DNA of 64,000 nucleotides from Streptomyces sp. Je 1-79 (lineage in GTDB: Bacteria; Actinomycetota; Actinomycetes; Streptomycetales; Streptomycetaceae). The DNA lies in contig NZ_JAMGSL010000012.1 in NCBI RefSeq assembly GCF_025195125.1, positions 124,001 to 188,000 of the forward strand. The letters are read 5' to 3'. Below are positions 42,901-50,784 of this stretch, piece by piece. The number at the start of each line of letters is the position of its first letter. Position 1 is the stretch's first letter. Both the position numbers and the translations under genes were made by a program. The notes below the pieces were generated by a model. That model did no database searches and was not told where the DNA came from. It was given only the letters and a program-made list of their open reading frames with translations.

Positions 42901-44070
42901 ATGCCCACCACTTCACGGAACCGCGCCGGACGCCGCGTCGCCGTCGTCGGCATATCCCTCTCCGACTGCGGCCGGGTCGACGAGGCCACTCCCTACACTC
43001 TGCACGCCCAGGCCGCACGCCGCGCCCTCGCGGACAGCGGCCTCGACCGCTCGGTGATCGACGGCCTCGCCTCGGCGGGGCTCGGCACCCTCGCACCGGT
43101 CGAGGTCGCCGAGTACCTGGGGCTGCGCCCCCGCTGGGTGGACTCGACCGCCGTGGGCGGCGCCACCTGGGAGGTCATGGCCGCCCACGCGGCCGACGCC
43201 ATCGCCGCGGGCCACGCCGACGCCGTCCTGCTCGTCTACGGCTCGACCGCCCGCGCCGACATCAAGGCCCGGCGGCGCACGTCGAACCTCTCCTTCGGGG
43301 CGCGCGGCCCCCTGCAGTTCGAGGCCCCGTACGGGCACACCCTGATCGCCAAGTACGCGATGGCCGCCCGCCGCCATATGCACCAGTACGGGACGACCCT
43401 GGAGCAGCTCGCCGAGGTCGCCGTCCGGGCGCGGGCGAACGCGGCGCTCAACCCGGAGGCCATGTTCCGCGAACCGGTCACGGTCGACGAGGTGCTCGGC
43501 GGCCCGATGATCGCCGACCCGTTCACCAAGCTCCACTGCTGCATCCGCAGCGACGGCGGCTGTGCGGTGCTGCTCGCGGCCGAGGAGTACGTACCGGACA
43601 CGGCGAAGGCGCCGGTGTGGATCCTCGGCACGGGTGAACACGTCTCGCACACCACGATGTCGGAGTGGGAGGACTTCACCGTCTCCCCGGCGGCGGTCAG
43701 CGGCCGGCTCGCCTTCGAGCGGGCGGGGGTGCGGCCGGAGGACATCGACCTCGCGGAGATCTACGACGCCTTCACGTACATGACGCTGGTGACCCTGGAG
43801 GATCTCGGGTTCTGCGCGAAGGGCGAGGGCGGCCCGTTCGTCGAGGAGAAGGACCGGCTGCCGGTGAACACCGACGGCGGCGGACTCTCCGCCTGCCACC
43901 CGGGCATGCGGGGGCTGTTCCTGCTGGTGGAGGCGGTGCGGCAGCTGCGCGGAGAGGCGCCGGGGCTCCAGGTGCGCCGGGCGGACGGGAGCCTGCCGGA
44001 GCTGGCGGTGGCGTCGGGGACCGGGGGCTGGTTCTGCTCGTCGGGGACGGTGGTCCTGGGCCGGGGGTGA
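42901..44070 (+). CDS. Thiolase-like lipid-transfer protein, nucleophile Cys absent
   Basis: A 389-residue SCP-x thiolase/Ltp-type protein: VAVVGISLSDCGR at the start, LAEIYDAFTYMTLVTLEDLGFCAKGEGG near residue 280, and PVNTDGGGLSACHPGMRG. Where the Ltp-type protein at 31735 has GGGGSCATLG, this one reads AVGGATWEVM, so the thiolase Cys is replaced by Thr89. It therefore may act as an aldolase or carrier instead. The ATG follows box 9 almost directly, suggesting a leaderless transcript. A tandem duplication overlaps its 3' end. Confidence 0.83.
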   Translation: MPTTSRNRAGRRVAVVGISLSDCGRVDEATPYTLHAQAARRALADSGLDRSVIDGLASAGLGTLAPVEVAEYLGLRPRWVDSTAVGGATWEVMAAHAADAIAAGHADAVLLVYGSTARADIKARRRTSNLSFGARGPLQFEAPYGHTLIAKYAMAARRHMHQYGTTLEQLAEVAVRARANAALNPEAMFREPVTVDEVLGGPMIADPFTKLHCCIRSDGGCAVLLAAEEYVPDTAKAPVWILGTGEHVSHTTMSEWEDFTVSPAAVSGRLAFERAGVRPEDIDLAEIYDAFTYMTLVTLEDLGFCAKGEGGPFVEEKDRLPVNTDGGGLSACHPGMRGLFLLVEAVRQLRGEAPGLQVRRADGSLPELAVASGTGGWFCSSGTVVLGRG

Positions 44071-44135
44071 CCGCCGGCCCCGGGATCCATGGAGACCTGG
44101 GCCGGGGTGACCGCCGGCCCCGGGATCCATGGAAA
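44055..44135. repeat. 41/40-bp tandem duplication at the 3' end of the thiolase-like gene
   Basis: Copy 1 (44055-44095) and copy 2 (44096-44135) differ by one G deletion and one G-to-A change. Copy 1 contains the stop codon of the upstream gene (44068-44070); copy 2 is noncoding. Confidence 0.85.
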
Positions 44136-44162
44136 CGGATCTACGCAAGCGCCATGATCTAT

Positions 44163-44183
44163 ACAAGCGTCCTAGACAAGCGT
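44163..44183. promoter_or_regulatory. ACAAGCGT direct repeats before the flavin monooxygenase gene
   Basis: ACAAGCGT at 44163-44170 and again at 44176-44183, with a related CGCAAGCGC at 44144, in a segment of lower GC about 70-90 bases before the start codon. It is a likely promoter/operator for the monooxygenase. No cognate regulator is adjacent. Confidence 0.4.
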
Positions 44184-44252
44184 GTAAGACATCCGTACAG
44201 TCGTGGGTGCGGGGCCGCCGTGGCCCCGCGCCGTCCGACGAGGAGTCCCGCC

Positions 44253-45506
44253 ATGACGCACCCGCCCGCGAGCCAGACGGTCCTCATCTCCGGCGCCTCG
44301 GTCGCCGGACCCGCCCTCGCCCTCCTGCTCCACCGCCACGGCTTCACCCCCACCGTCGTCGAGCGCGCCCCCGGACTCCGCACCGGCGGCTACAAGGTCG
44401 ACATCCGCGGCACCGCCGTCGAGGTCTGCCGCCGGATGGGGATCCTCGACGCGATCCGCGCCGGCTCCACCGGCATGGACGGCGGTTCGTACGTCGACTC
44501 CCGGGGCCGTACGGTCGGACGGCTGCCCGCCGAGATCTTCGGCGGCCGGGTCGGGCAGGACGACGAGATCATGCGCGGTGACCTCGCCCGGATCCTCTAC
44601 GAACGGACCCGCGAGGACGTCGAGTACGTCTTCGGCGACTCCGTCACCGGCCTGCACGACGACGGCGACGGCGTCGACGTCACCTTCGAGAGCGGCACGC
44701 GCCGCCGCTTCGACCTGGTGGTCGGCGCGGACGGCATGCACTCGAACACCCGGCGCCTCGTCTTCGGCGACGAGCGGCGCTTCCGGCGGTACCTGGGCGC
44801 GTACATCTCGATCTTCACCGGCCCCGACCGCCTGGGCCTCACCCGCTGGGAGACGTACCACGCGCGCCCGGACAAGCTGGTCTGCGTCTACAGCACCGCG
44901 GGCGAGCTGGCGCACACGGCGAAGAACTGCTTCGTCTTCGCCTCCCCCGGGGAGCTGTCCTACGACCCCCGGGACACCGACGCCCAGAAGCGGCTGCTCG
45001 CCCACGCCTTCGCGGGCGACGACTGGGAGATCCCGCGGCTGATCGCCGACGCGGCCGGCGCCGACGACTTCTACTTCGACGCGATCGCGCTCATCGAGAT
45101 GGACCGCTGGTCGAGCGGCCGCGTCGTCCTCCTCGGCGACGCGGCCCACTGCGCCTCCCCCGCCTCCGGCCAGGGCACCGGCCTCGCCCTCACCGGCGCG
45201 TACGTCCTCGCGGGCGAACTCGCGGCGGCCCACGGCGACCACCGCGCGGCCTTCGCGGCGTACGAGCGCGTGATGCGGCCGGGCGTGGAGCTCAACCAGC
45301 GGTTCGCGGCCCGCTTCGCGAAGGAGATGACGCTCTCCTCACGCTGGAGGATCGCCCTGCGCATGCTCATGGTGCGCACCCTCCCCCGGACCCCCTGGAA
45401 GAACCTGATCGCGAAGAAGATCCGCGACGACATCCAGCGGGCCGCGACCGCGGTGCCGCTCGGGGAGTACCCGGCCTTCCCGGCTACGCCTTGCGTGCCT
45501 CGATGA
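44253..45506 (+). CDS. FAD-dependent aromatic-type monooxygenase
   Basis: A 417-residue flavoprotein of the PHBH/TetX group. The FAD-binding GxGxxG region appears as VLISGASVAGPALALLLHRHG near residue 10, DLVVGADGMHSNTRR near 160, and VVLLGDAAHCASPASGQGTGLAL near 290 (FAD ribityl contact). AGGAG at 44240-44244 sets the ATG. Relatives hydroxylate polycyclic aromatics or inactivate tetracyclines and rifamycins. The substrate is open. Confidence 0.87.
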   Translation: MTHPPASQTVLISGASVAGPALALLLHRHGFTPTVVERAPGLRTGGYKVDIRGTAVEVCRRMGILDAIRAGSTGMDGGSYVDSRGRTVGRLPAEIFGGRVGQDDEIMRGDLARILYERTREDVEYVFGDSVTGLHDDGDGVDVTFESGTRRRFDLVVGADGMHSNTRRLVFGDERRFRRYLGAYISIFTGPDRLGLTRWETYHARPDKLVCVYSTAGELAHTAKNCFVFASPGELSYDPRDTDAQKRLLAHAFAGDDWEIPRLIADAAGADDFYFDAIALIEMDRWSSGRVVLLGDAAHCASPASGQGTGLALTGAYVLAGELAAAHGDHRAAFAAYERVMRPGVELNQRFAARFAKEMTLSSRWRIALRMLMVRTLPRTPWKNLIAKKIRDDIQRAATAVPLGEYPAFPATPCVPR

Positions 45507-46254
45507 GGAAGCGCGTCGCGTGGGCGACGAACGGGCCCTCGCGCTCGATCCGTTCGTGCAGCTCACGCAGCCGGTCCCGGTACGCCTCCACCGTGAAGCC
45601 GGGCACCATCCAGATCACCTTCCGCAGGAAGTACACGACCGCGCCGATGTCGAAGAACTCCGTCCGCAGCGACTCGAAGCGCAGGTCGGTCACCTCCAGG
45701 CCCGCAGCGCGGGCCTGCGCGCTCTCGTCGTCGGGGTGACGGCCCCGCCGGACCTCCTCGGACTGCGGCCCGAGGAAGAACTCGACCAGCTCGAAGACCG
45801 AGGAGTGGCCGACGTGCTGGGCCGTGTACGTGCCGCCGGGGCGCAGCACCCGGGCGATCTCGGACCACCACACGGTCGCCGGGTGGCGGCTGGTGACCAG
45901 GTCGAAGGCGGCGTCGGCGAACGGCAGCGGCGGCTCGTCCGGGTCGGCGACGACCACGACGCCGAGGGGGTGCAGCAGCCGGGTGGCCTTGACGATGTTC
46001 GGCGGCCAGGACTCGGTGGCCGCCAGCACGGCGGGCTTCCCCGCTCCGGTCCGCAGCGCACCGGCCAGGACCTCACCACCGCCGGTCTGGACGTCCAGCG
46101 CGGCCGAGGCCTCCGCGAGGCGCTGGCCCAGGATGCGCTGGAAGCCCCAGGAGGGGCGCTCCTCGGTGGCGCGGCCGTCGAGCCACGAGAAGTCCCAGCC
46201 GGACACGGGCGCTGCCTCGGCCTCACGGACCAGGTCGTCGAAGGAAGATGCCAT
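45484..46254 (-). CDS. Class I SAM-dependent methyltransferase
   Basis: A 256-residue protein. The SAM-binding region is divergent: VLDVQTGGGEVLAG-like sequence near residue 52 (ALDVQTGGGE), then VVVADPDEPPLPFADAAFDLVTSRHP (motif II) and RVLRPGGTYTAQHVG (motif III). This matches a common Streptomyces class I methyltransferase related to 23S rRNA-type RlmA proteins, but without the zinc cysteines. The ATG at 46254 lies inside a 26-bp palindrome shared with the divergent PNPOx gene. Its 3' end overlaps the monooxygenase gene by 23 bp. Confidence 0.8.
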   Translation of the reverse strand: MASSFDDLVREAEAAPVSGWDFSWLDGRATEERPSWGFQRILGQRLAEASAALDVQTGGGEVLAGALRTGAGKPAVLAATESWPPNIVKATRLLHPLGVVVVADPDEPPLPFADAAFDLVTSRHPATVWWSEIARVLRPGGTYTAQHVGHSSVFELVEFFLGPQSEEVRRGRHPDDESAQARAAGLEVTDLRFESLRTEFFDIGAVVYFLRKVIWMVPGFTVEAYRDRLRELHERIEREGPFVAHATRFLIEARKA

Positions 46255-46277
46255 GGGCCCATCATGATGGGCCCATG
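46252..46277. promoter_or_regulatory. 26-bp perfect palindrome carrying both divergent start codons
   Basis: A perfect palindrome of 26 bp starting with CATGGGCCCATCA and continuing with its exact complement. Its outer triplets are the ATG of the minus-strand methyltransferase (46254) and the ATG of the plus-strand PNPOx gene (46275). Neither strand shows a ribosome site, so both messages may be leaderless or share one operator. Confidence 0.8.
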
Positions 46278-46931
46278 ACCGACTTCGACCACACCCTCCG
46301 CTCCCTGCGGGTCTGGGACACCGAGCTGCCCGTCTTCGACCCCGCGACGGCCCCCGCCGAGCCCCTGCCCCTCTTCCACGACTGGTTCGTCTCGGCGGCC
46401 GAGGCCGGGCAGGTCGAGCCGCACACGATGTCCCTGGCGACCGTGGACGAGGACGGCCGGCCCGACGTCCGCACCCTGATGCTGCACGGCGCCGACGAGC
46501 GCGGCTGGCACTTCGCCTCGCACGCCACCAGCGCGAAGGGCCGCCAGCTCGCCGCCCGCCCCGAGGCCGCGCTCGGCTTCTACTGGCCCCGCCAGGCCCG
46601 CCAGGTCCGCATCCGCGGCCGCGTATCGGCCTCCCCGCGTGACGAGGCCTACGCGGACCTGCACGCGCGCTCCACCGGGGCGCTGGCCTCGGCGCTCGTG
46701 GGCCGCCAGAGCGAGGCGCTGGGCTCGCTGGACGAGCTGCGCCGGGTGAGCGAGGCGGCCTGGGAGCGGGCGGAGGCGGAGCCGGGAGCCCATGCCGAGA
46801 GCTGGACGCTCTACGTCCTGGAACCGGCCGAGGTCGAGTTCTTCCAGGGCGACGAGCGGCGCCGGCACGTCCGGCTGCGCTACCGCCGGGGCGGGGCATC
46901 GGGCTGGGTACGGGAGTTGCTCTGGCCGTGA
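46275..46931 (+). CDS. Pyridoxamine 5'-phosphate oxidase family protein
   Basis: A 218-residue FMN split-barrel protein: FHDWFVSAAEAGQVEPHTMSLATVDEDGRPDVRTL near residue 35, then SHATSAKGRQLAARPEAALGFYWPRQARQVRIRG and a C-terminal RVRLRY-type RHVRLRYRR. The layout is that of PdxH-like oxidases, which convert pyridoxamine/pyridoxine phosphate to PLP with O2; a related F420-type role cannot be excluded. ATG 46275 is chosen because it aligns with family starts. Confidence 0.83.
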   Translation: MTDFDHTLRSLRVWDTELPVFDPATAPAEPLPLFHDWFVSAAEAGQVEPHTMSLATVDEDGRPDVRTLMLHGADERGWHFASHATSAKGRQLAARPEAALGFYWPRQARQVRIRGRVSASPRDEAYADLHARSTGALASALVGRQSEALGSLDELRRVSEAAWERAEAEPGAHAESWTLYVLEPAEVEFFQGDERRRHVRLRYRRGGASGWVRELLWP

Positions 46932-46974
46932 CCGGCGGCGGGGGCGCACCATGAGAGGAGGAGGTGTGAGAACC

Positions 46975-47223
46975 ATGGGTATGTACATGGACGTCCACCG
47001 GAACATGAAGGGGATCACCGCCGACGAGCTGAAGGAAGCGCACGCGGCCGACCTCGCGATCGAGAAGGACGAGGGCGTCCACTTCGAGAAGGCCTGGGCG
47101 GACCCGGATTCCGGCACGGTCTACTGCCTGTCCCACGGACCCTCGGCCGACGCGGTCCAGCGCATTCACGCCCGTACGGGCCACGCCGCCGACGAGATCC
47201 ACGAAGTGAGCCTCATGGTGTGA
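46975..47223 (+). CDS. DUF4242 (SCO4226-type) small protein
   Basis: An 82-residue ferredoxin-like alpha/beta protein beginning MGMYMDVHRNMKGITADEL, with VHFEKAWADPDSGTVYCLSHGPS and HARTGHAADEIHEVSLMV. This is the DUF4242 pattern; the S. coelicolor member SCO4226 was described as a nickel-binding protein. The His and Cys residues here could form such a site. GGAGG upstream sets the ATG. It ends 11 bp inside the convergent ligase gene. Confidence 0.87.
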   Translation: MGMYMDVHRNMKGITADELKEAHAADLAIEKDEGVHFEKAWADPDSGTVYCLSHGPSADAVQRIHARTGHAADEIHEVSLMV

Positions 47224-49084
47224 CGACCGCGTCCTCGCCCCCGTACATCCCCTCGATGTCGCGGGCGAAGTCGCGCAGGACCGCGCCCCGCCGCAGCTTC
47301 AGCGAGGGCGTCAGATGGCCGCTGGTCTCGGACCACTCCGCGGTCAGGACGCGGAAGGCGCGGATCGACTCGGCGCGTGACACCAGCCGGTTGGCGTCGT
47401 CCACGGCCCGCTGGAGCGCGGCGAGGAGTTCCTCGTCTCGGGCGAGCTTCCAGAGCGCGATGTGGTCCTTCTTCCGCATCCGCCGCCAGTGCACGAGCCC
47501 CTCGTGGTCGAGGGTGATCAGCGCGGTGATGTACGGACGGTTGTCGCCGAGGACCATGCACTGGCCGACCAGCGGGTGGGCGCGCAGCCAGTCCTCCAGC
47601 GGGGCCGGGGTGACGTTCTTGCCGGCCGAGGTGATGAGGATGTCCTTCTTCCGGCCGGTGATCCGCAGATAGCCGTCCTCGTCCAGCGCGCCCAGGTCCC
47701 CGGTCGGGAACCATCCCTCGTCGGTGTAGGGCAGGGCGACCCCGCGCTGGGCGTCCCAGTAGCCGGCGAAGACATGGCCGCCCTTGAGCCAGACCTCGCC
47801 GTCCTCCGCGATCCGCACCGCTGTGCCGGGCAGCGGCCGGCCGACGGTCCCGGTCCGCGGCCGGCGCGGCGGGGTGACCGTCGCGGCGGCGCAGGTCTCC
47901 GTCAGGCCGTACCCCTCGTAGACGTCGACGCCCGCCCCCGAGTAGAACTCCGAGAGCCGGGCGCCCAGCGGTGACCCGCCGCAGATCACGTGCCGGACCC
48001 GGCCGCCGAGGGCGTCCCGGATCCGCCGGTAGACCAGCGGGTCGTACAGCGCGCGGGCCGCCCGCAGCCCGAGGGACGGCTCGTCCTCGTGCCCGTACCG
48101 CTGCGCGACGCGGGCCGCACGGTCGAAGGATCCGGCCCGGCCGCTCCGCTCCGCCGTCGCCCGGGCGGAGTTGTACACCTTCTCCAGGACGTACGGGATG
48201 GCCAGCAGGAACGTGGGCCGGAAGCCGGCCAGGTCGGCGAGCAGGTCGTTGTTCTCGATGGACGGTGCGTGCCCGAGCCGTACCCGCGCCCGTACGCAGC
48301 CGATCGCGACCATCCGGCCGAAGACGTGCGCGAGGGGCAGGAAGAGCAGCGTCGACGGGACCTCCTTGCTCACCTCCCGGAAGACGGGGTGGAGAAAGGC
48401 GATGGCGTTGTCGACCTCGGCGAAGAAGTTGGCGTGGGTCAGGGCGCAGCCCTTGGGGCGGCCAGTGGTGCCCGAGGTGTAGATGAGGGTGGCGAGGGTC
48501 TCGGGGGTGAGCAGGCCGCGGCGCGAGGTCACCGCCTCGTCGGGGACGTGCGCCCCGGACGTGCGCAGATGGTCGACGGCTCCCGCGTCGAGGACCCAGA
48601 GGGGGGCGAGGCCGGGCAGTCCGCGGCGCTCGGTGGAGACCATCCGCCCCTGGGCCGCGTCCTCGACGACACAGGCGGTGGCCCCGGAGTCCTGGAGGAT
48701 CCAGCGGGTCTGGAAGGCCGAGGAGGTGGGGTAGACGGGGACGGTGATCAGGCCGGCCGCCCAGGCCGCGAAGTCCAGGAGCGTCCACTCGTAGGTGGTA
48801 CGGGCCATGAGGGCGAGCCGGTCACCGGGGCGCAGCCCCGCCGCGATCAACCCCTTGGCCACCGAGTGCACTTCGGCGGCGAAGGCGGAGGCGGTGACGT
48901 CCTCCCAGCTGCCGTCGCGCCGCTTACGGCCGAAGACGACGGAGCGCGGGTCCGCGCGGGCGTTGTCGTAGGGGATGTCGGCGAGCGAACCGCGCCGGAC
49001 CGGGGGCGCGAGCGGGGGCACGGAGGCCTCGCGCGCCCTCCCGGCGACGACGGTGACGTACGGCTGCGGCTCGTTGTCGGACAC
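47213..49084 (-). CDS. Long-chain acyl-CoA synthetase (FadD15-like)
   Basis: A 623-residue adenylate-forming enzyme with TLIYTSGTTGRPKGCALTHA near residue 205, VYEGYGLTETCA near 390, GWFPTGDLGALDEDGYLRITGRKKD near 470, and a final LTPSLKLRR hinge. Its large N-terminal extension fits the FadD15/ACSL group, which activates long-chain fatty acids. GTG 49084 is preferred because GAGGAG lies six to seven bases upstream; an in-frame GTG at 49114 is possible. It is divergent from the MaoC gene and shares a TTAC/GTAA operator region with it. Confidence 0.88.
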   Translation of the reverse strand: MSDNEPQPYVTVVAGRAREASVPPLAPPVRRGSLADIPYDNARADPRSVVFGRKRRDGSWEDVTASAFAAEVHSVAKGLIAAGLRPGDRLALMARTTYEWTLLDFAAWAAGLITVPVYPTSSAFQTRWILQDSGATACVVEDAAQGRMVSTERRGLPGLAPLWVLDAGAVDHLRTSGAHVPDEAVTSRRGLLTPETLATLIYTSGTTGRPKGCALTHANFFAEVDNAIAFLHPVFREVSKEVPSTLLFLPLAHVFGRMVAIGCVRARVRLGHAPSIENNDLLADLAGFRPTFLLAIPYVLEKVYNSARATAERSGRAGSFDRAARVAQRYGHEDEPSLGLRAARALYDPLVYRRIRDALGGRVRHVICGGSPLGARLSEFYSGAGVDVYEGYGLTETCAAATVTPPRRPRTGTVGRPLPGTAVRIAEDGEVWLKGGHVFAGYWDAQRGVALPYTDEGWFPTGDLGALDEDGYLRITGRKKDILITSAGKNVTPAPLEDWLRAHPLVGQCMVLGDNRPYITALITLDHEGLVHWRRMRKKDHIALWKLARDEELLAALQRAVDDANRLVSRAESIRAFRVLTAEWSETSGHLTPSLKLRRGAVLRDFARDIEGMYGGEDAVVTP

Positions 49085-49135
49085 GTGCGGCTCCTCGGTC
49101 GTCGGGATGGACACCGGCTACTGACCTACGAGTAA

Positions 49136-49168
49136 CCTTACTTTTCGGTAAATCTAAGACCGGTAAGG
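49136..49168. promoter_or_regulatory. TTAC/GTAA dyad between ligase and MaoC genes
   Basis: CCTTAC (49136-49141) pairs with GTAAGG (49163-49168), and an inner TTAC (49138-49141) pairs with GTAA (49148-49151). Repeats of this kind with A/T-rich arms resemble operators of fatty-acid-responsive TetR repressors. The TetR gene at 49985 is the obvious candidate. Confidence 0.5.
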
Positions 49169-49179
49169 GAGTTGGGACA

Positions 49180-50025
49180 ATGGGGCGTGACGCGATGACG
49201 GACCTCCTCGCCCTGGCCGGGGCCGTGATCCGCGCCCCCCTCACCCGGGCACGCCCGCACGCCCCGCTGCCCCGGACCCGGATCACCCGGGGCCCGCTGC
49301 GCGTGGACGAGGCCCGCCTCACGGCGTACGCACGCGTCTGCGGCTTCCGCCACGCCGACGGCACGCTGCCGCTGACCTACCCCCACGTCCTCGGCTTTCC
49401 CGCGGCGATGCGGCTGATGTGCCGCCGGGACTTCCCGCTCCCCCTGCTGGGACTCGTCCACACGTGGATCACGATCACCCGGCACGCCCCGCTGACGTCG
49501 GCGGATCGCCCCGAGATCACCGTGTACGCCAAGGAGTCGGCCCCGCACCGCCGGGGCACGGAGGTCACGATGGTGACGGAGGCACGGCTGGCGGGCCGGC
49601 TGGTGTGGGAGTCGGCGAGCGGCTATCTGGCGCGCCACCCGAGCACCGTGGACACCCCGCCCACGAAGCCCCCGCTCCTGCCCACGACCACCGAGTGGCA
49701 CCTGCCGCCCGACCTCGGCCGCCGCTACGCGGCCGTCTCCGGCGACCGGAACCCGATCCACCTCCACCCGCTCACGGCACGGGCCTTCGGCTTCACACGC
49801 ACCGTCGCGCACGGCATGTGGACGTTCGCCCGCTGCCTGGCGGAGCAGGACCCGACCGGCGAACAGGCCTACGCGCGAGCGGAGTTCAGGTCACCGGTCC
49901 TGCTGCCGTGCAGCGTCGGCCACGGCGCCGACGGCACGGGCGCCTTCCAGCTGAGGTCCGGCGACCGGCTGCACCTCACGGGCTTCAGCGGGGAGTACGA
50001 GGAGACCAGCGCTCGCTCTGCATGA
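49180..50025 (+). CDS. MaoC family dehydratase (HtdX-like)
   Basis: A 281-residue double hot-dog protein. The C-terminal half carries YAAVSGDRNPIHLHPLTARAFGFTRTVAHGMW, the hydratase-2 motif with catalytic Asp and His, near residues 185-215. The N-terminal half is a degenerate hot-dog (LPLTYPHVLGFPAAMRL). This is the arrangement of HtdX-type 3-hydroxyacyl thioester dehydratases in mycobacteria, where a ligase/ketoreductase partner is often linked. The ATG is preceded by AAGGGAG. Its 3' end overlaps the convergent TetR gene by 41 bp. Confidence 0.87.
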   Translation: MGRDAMTDLLALAGAVIRAPLTRARPHAPLPRTRITRGPLRVDEARLTAYARVCGFRHADGTLPLTYPHVLGFPAAMRLMCRRDFPLPLLGLVHTWITITRHAPLTSADRPEITVYAKESAPHRRGTEVTMVTEARLAGRLVWESASGYLARHPSTVDTPPTKPPLLPTTTEWHLPPDLGRRYAAVSGDRNPIHLHPLTARAFGFTRTVAHGMWTFARCLAEQDPTGEQAYARAEFRSPVLLPCSVGHGADGTGAFQLRSGDRLHLTGFSGEYEETSARSA

Positions 50026-50653
50026 GGTTGCCGAGCCCCGCCCAGGAGAAGTTCATCAGCGTCGCCGCCGACTCCCAGGCCGTCATCCCCGGCGTCTCGT
50101 TGGCCCAGGCCGCCAGCGACTCCGCGGCACCCACAAGGGCCTGGGACAGCCCGGCGACATCCCGCTCGGCCAGCTCGGGATCCCGCTTGGTCGCACGGTG
50201 CGTCTCCCGCGCGGCGGCCCCGATCAGCGTCCCCACGTACGCCACGATCTCGTCCCGCATCCGCGCCGCCTCACCGGCGAACGGCTCCCCGTGCGTCCGC
50301 GCCTGCCGGCTCAGCACCGCCCACCCGTCGGGATGCTCGGCGGCGTGCGTGAAGAAGGCGAGCAGCCCGGCCCACAACTGCTCCTCGGCCGGCAGCCGGG
50401 AGTCGACCCCGGCCGCGACGGCGGCGAGCAGCGCCTGCGCCTCGCGCCGGATACAGGCGGTGAAGAGCTCTTCCTTGGAGTTCAGATACAGATAGACCAG
50501 CGGCTTCGAGACGCCCGCGAGCTCGGCGATCTCGTCCATGGACGCGGCCTGGTACCCCCGCTGCCCGAAGGTCTGCACGGCAGCGTCCATCATCTGCCGC
50601 TCACGCACTTCCCGCGGCATCCGCTTGACCTTCGTGGCGCCCACCTCGCCCAT
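49985..50653 (-). CDS. TetR family transcriptional regulator
   Basis: A 222-residue regulator. The helix-turn-helix is at about residues 15-62 (RERQMMDAAVQTFGQRGYQAASMDEIAELAGVSKPLVY split across helices 1-3). The C-terminal domain has FFTHAAEHPDGWAVLSRQ and a closing NFSWAGLGNLMQSE. ATG 50653 follows GGGGAAGG closely; a later ATG at 50620 is possible. It converges on the MaoC gene and probably controls the MaoC-FadD divergent unit through the TTAC/GTAA dyad. Confidence 0.88.
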   Translation of the reverse strand: MGEVGATKVKRMPREVRERQMMDAAVQTFGQRGYQAASMDEIAELAGVSKPLVYLYLNSKEELFTACIRREAQALLAAVAAGVDSRLPAEEQLWAGLLAFFTHAAEHPDGWAVLSRQARTHGEPFAGEAARMRDEIVAYVGTLIGAAARETHRATKRDPELAERDVAGLSQALVGAAESLAAWANETPGMTAWESAATLMNFSWAGLGNLMQSERWSPRTPR

Positions 50654-50784
50654 CCTTCCCCAGCCCCCGCCTGCCTGACCGGGAGAGAGCCTACGTGCCC
50701 GCCACCCGTGCCCGGGCGGGACGGCCGCTGCTCTGGCTCGTTCCCGCCTTGCGGCCGCGCAACCGGACGACGACTCCTTCCCGG

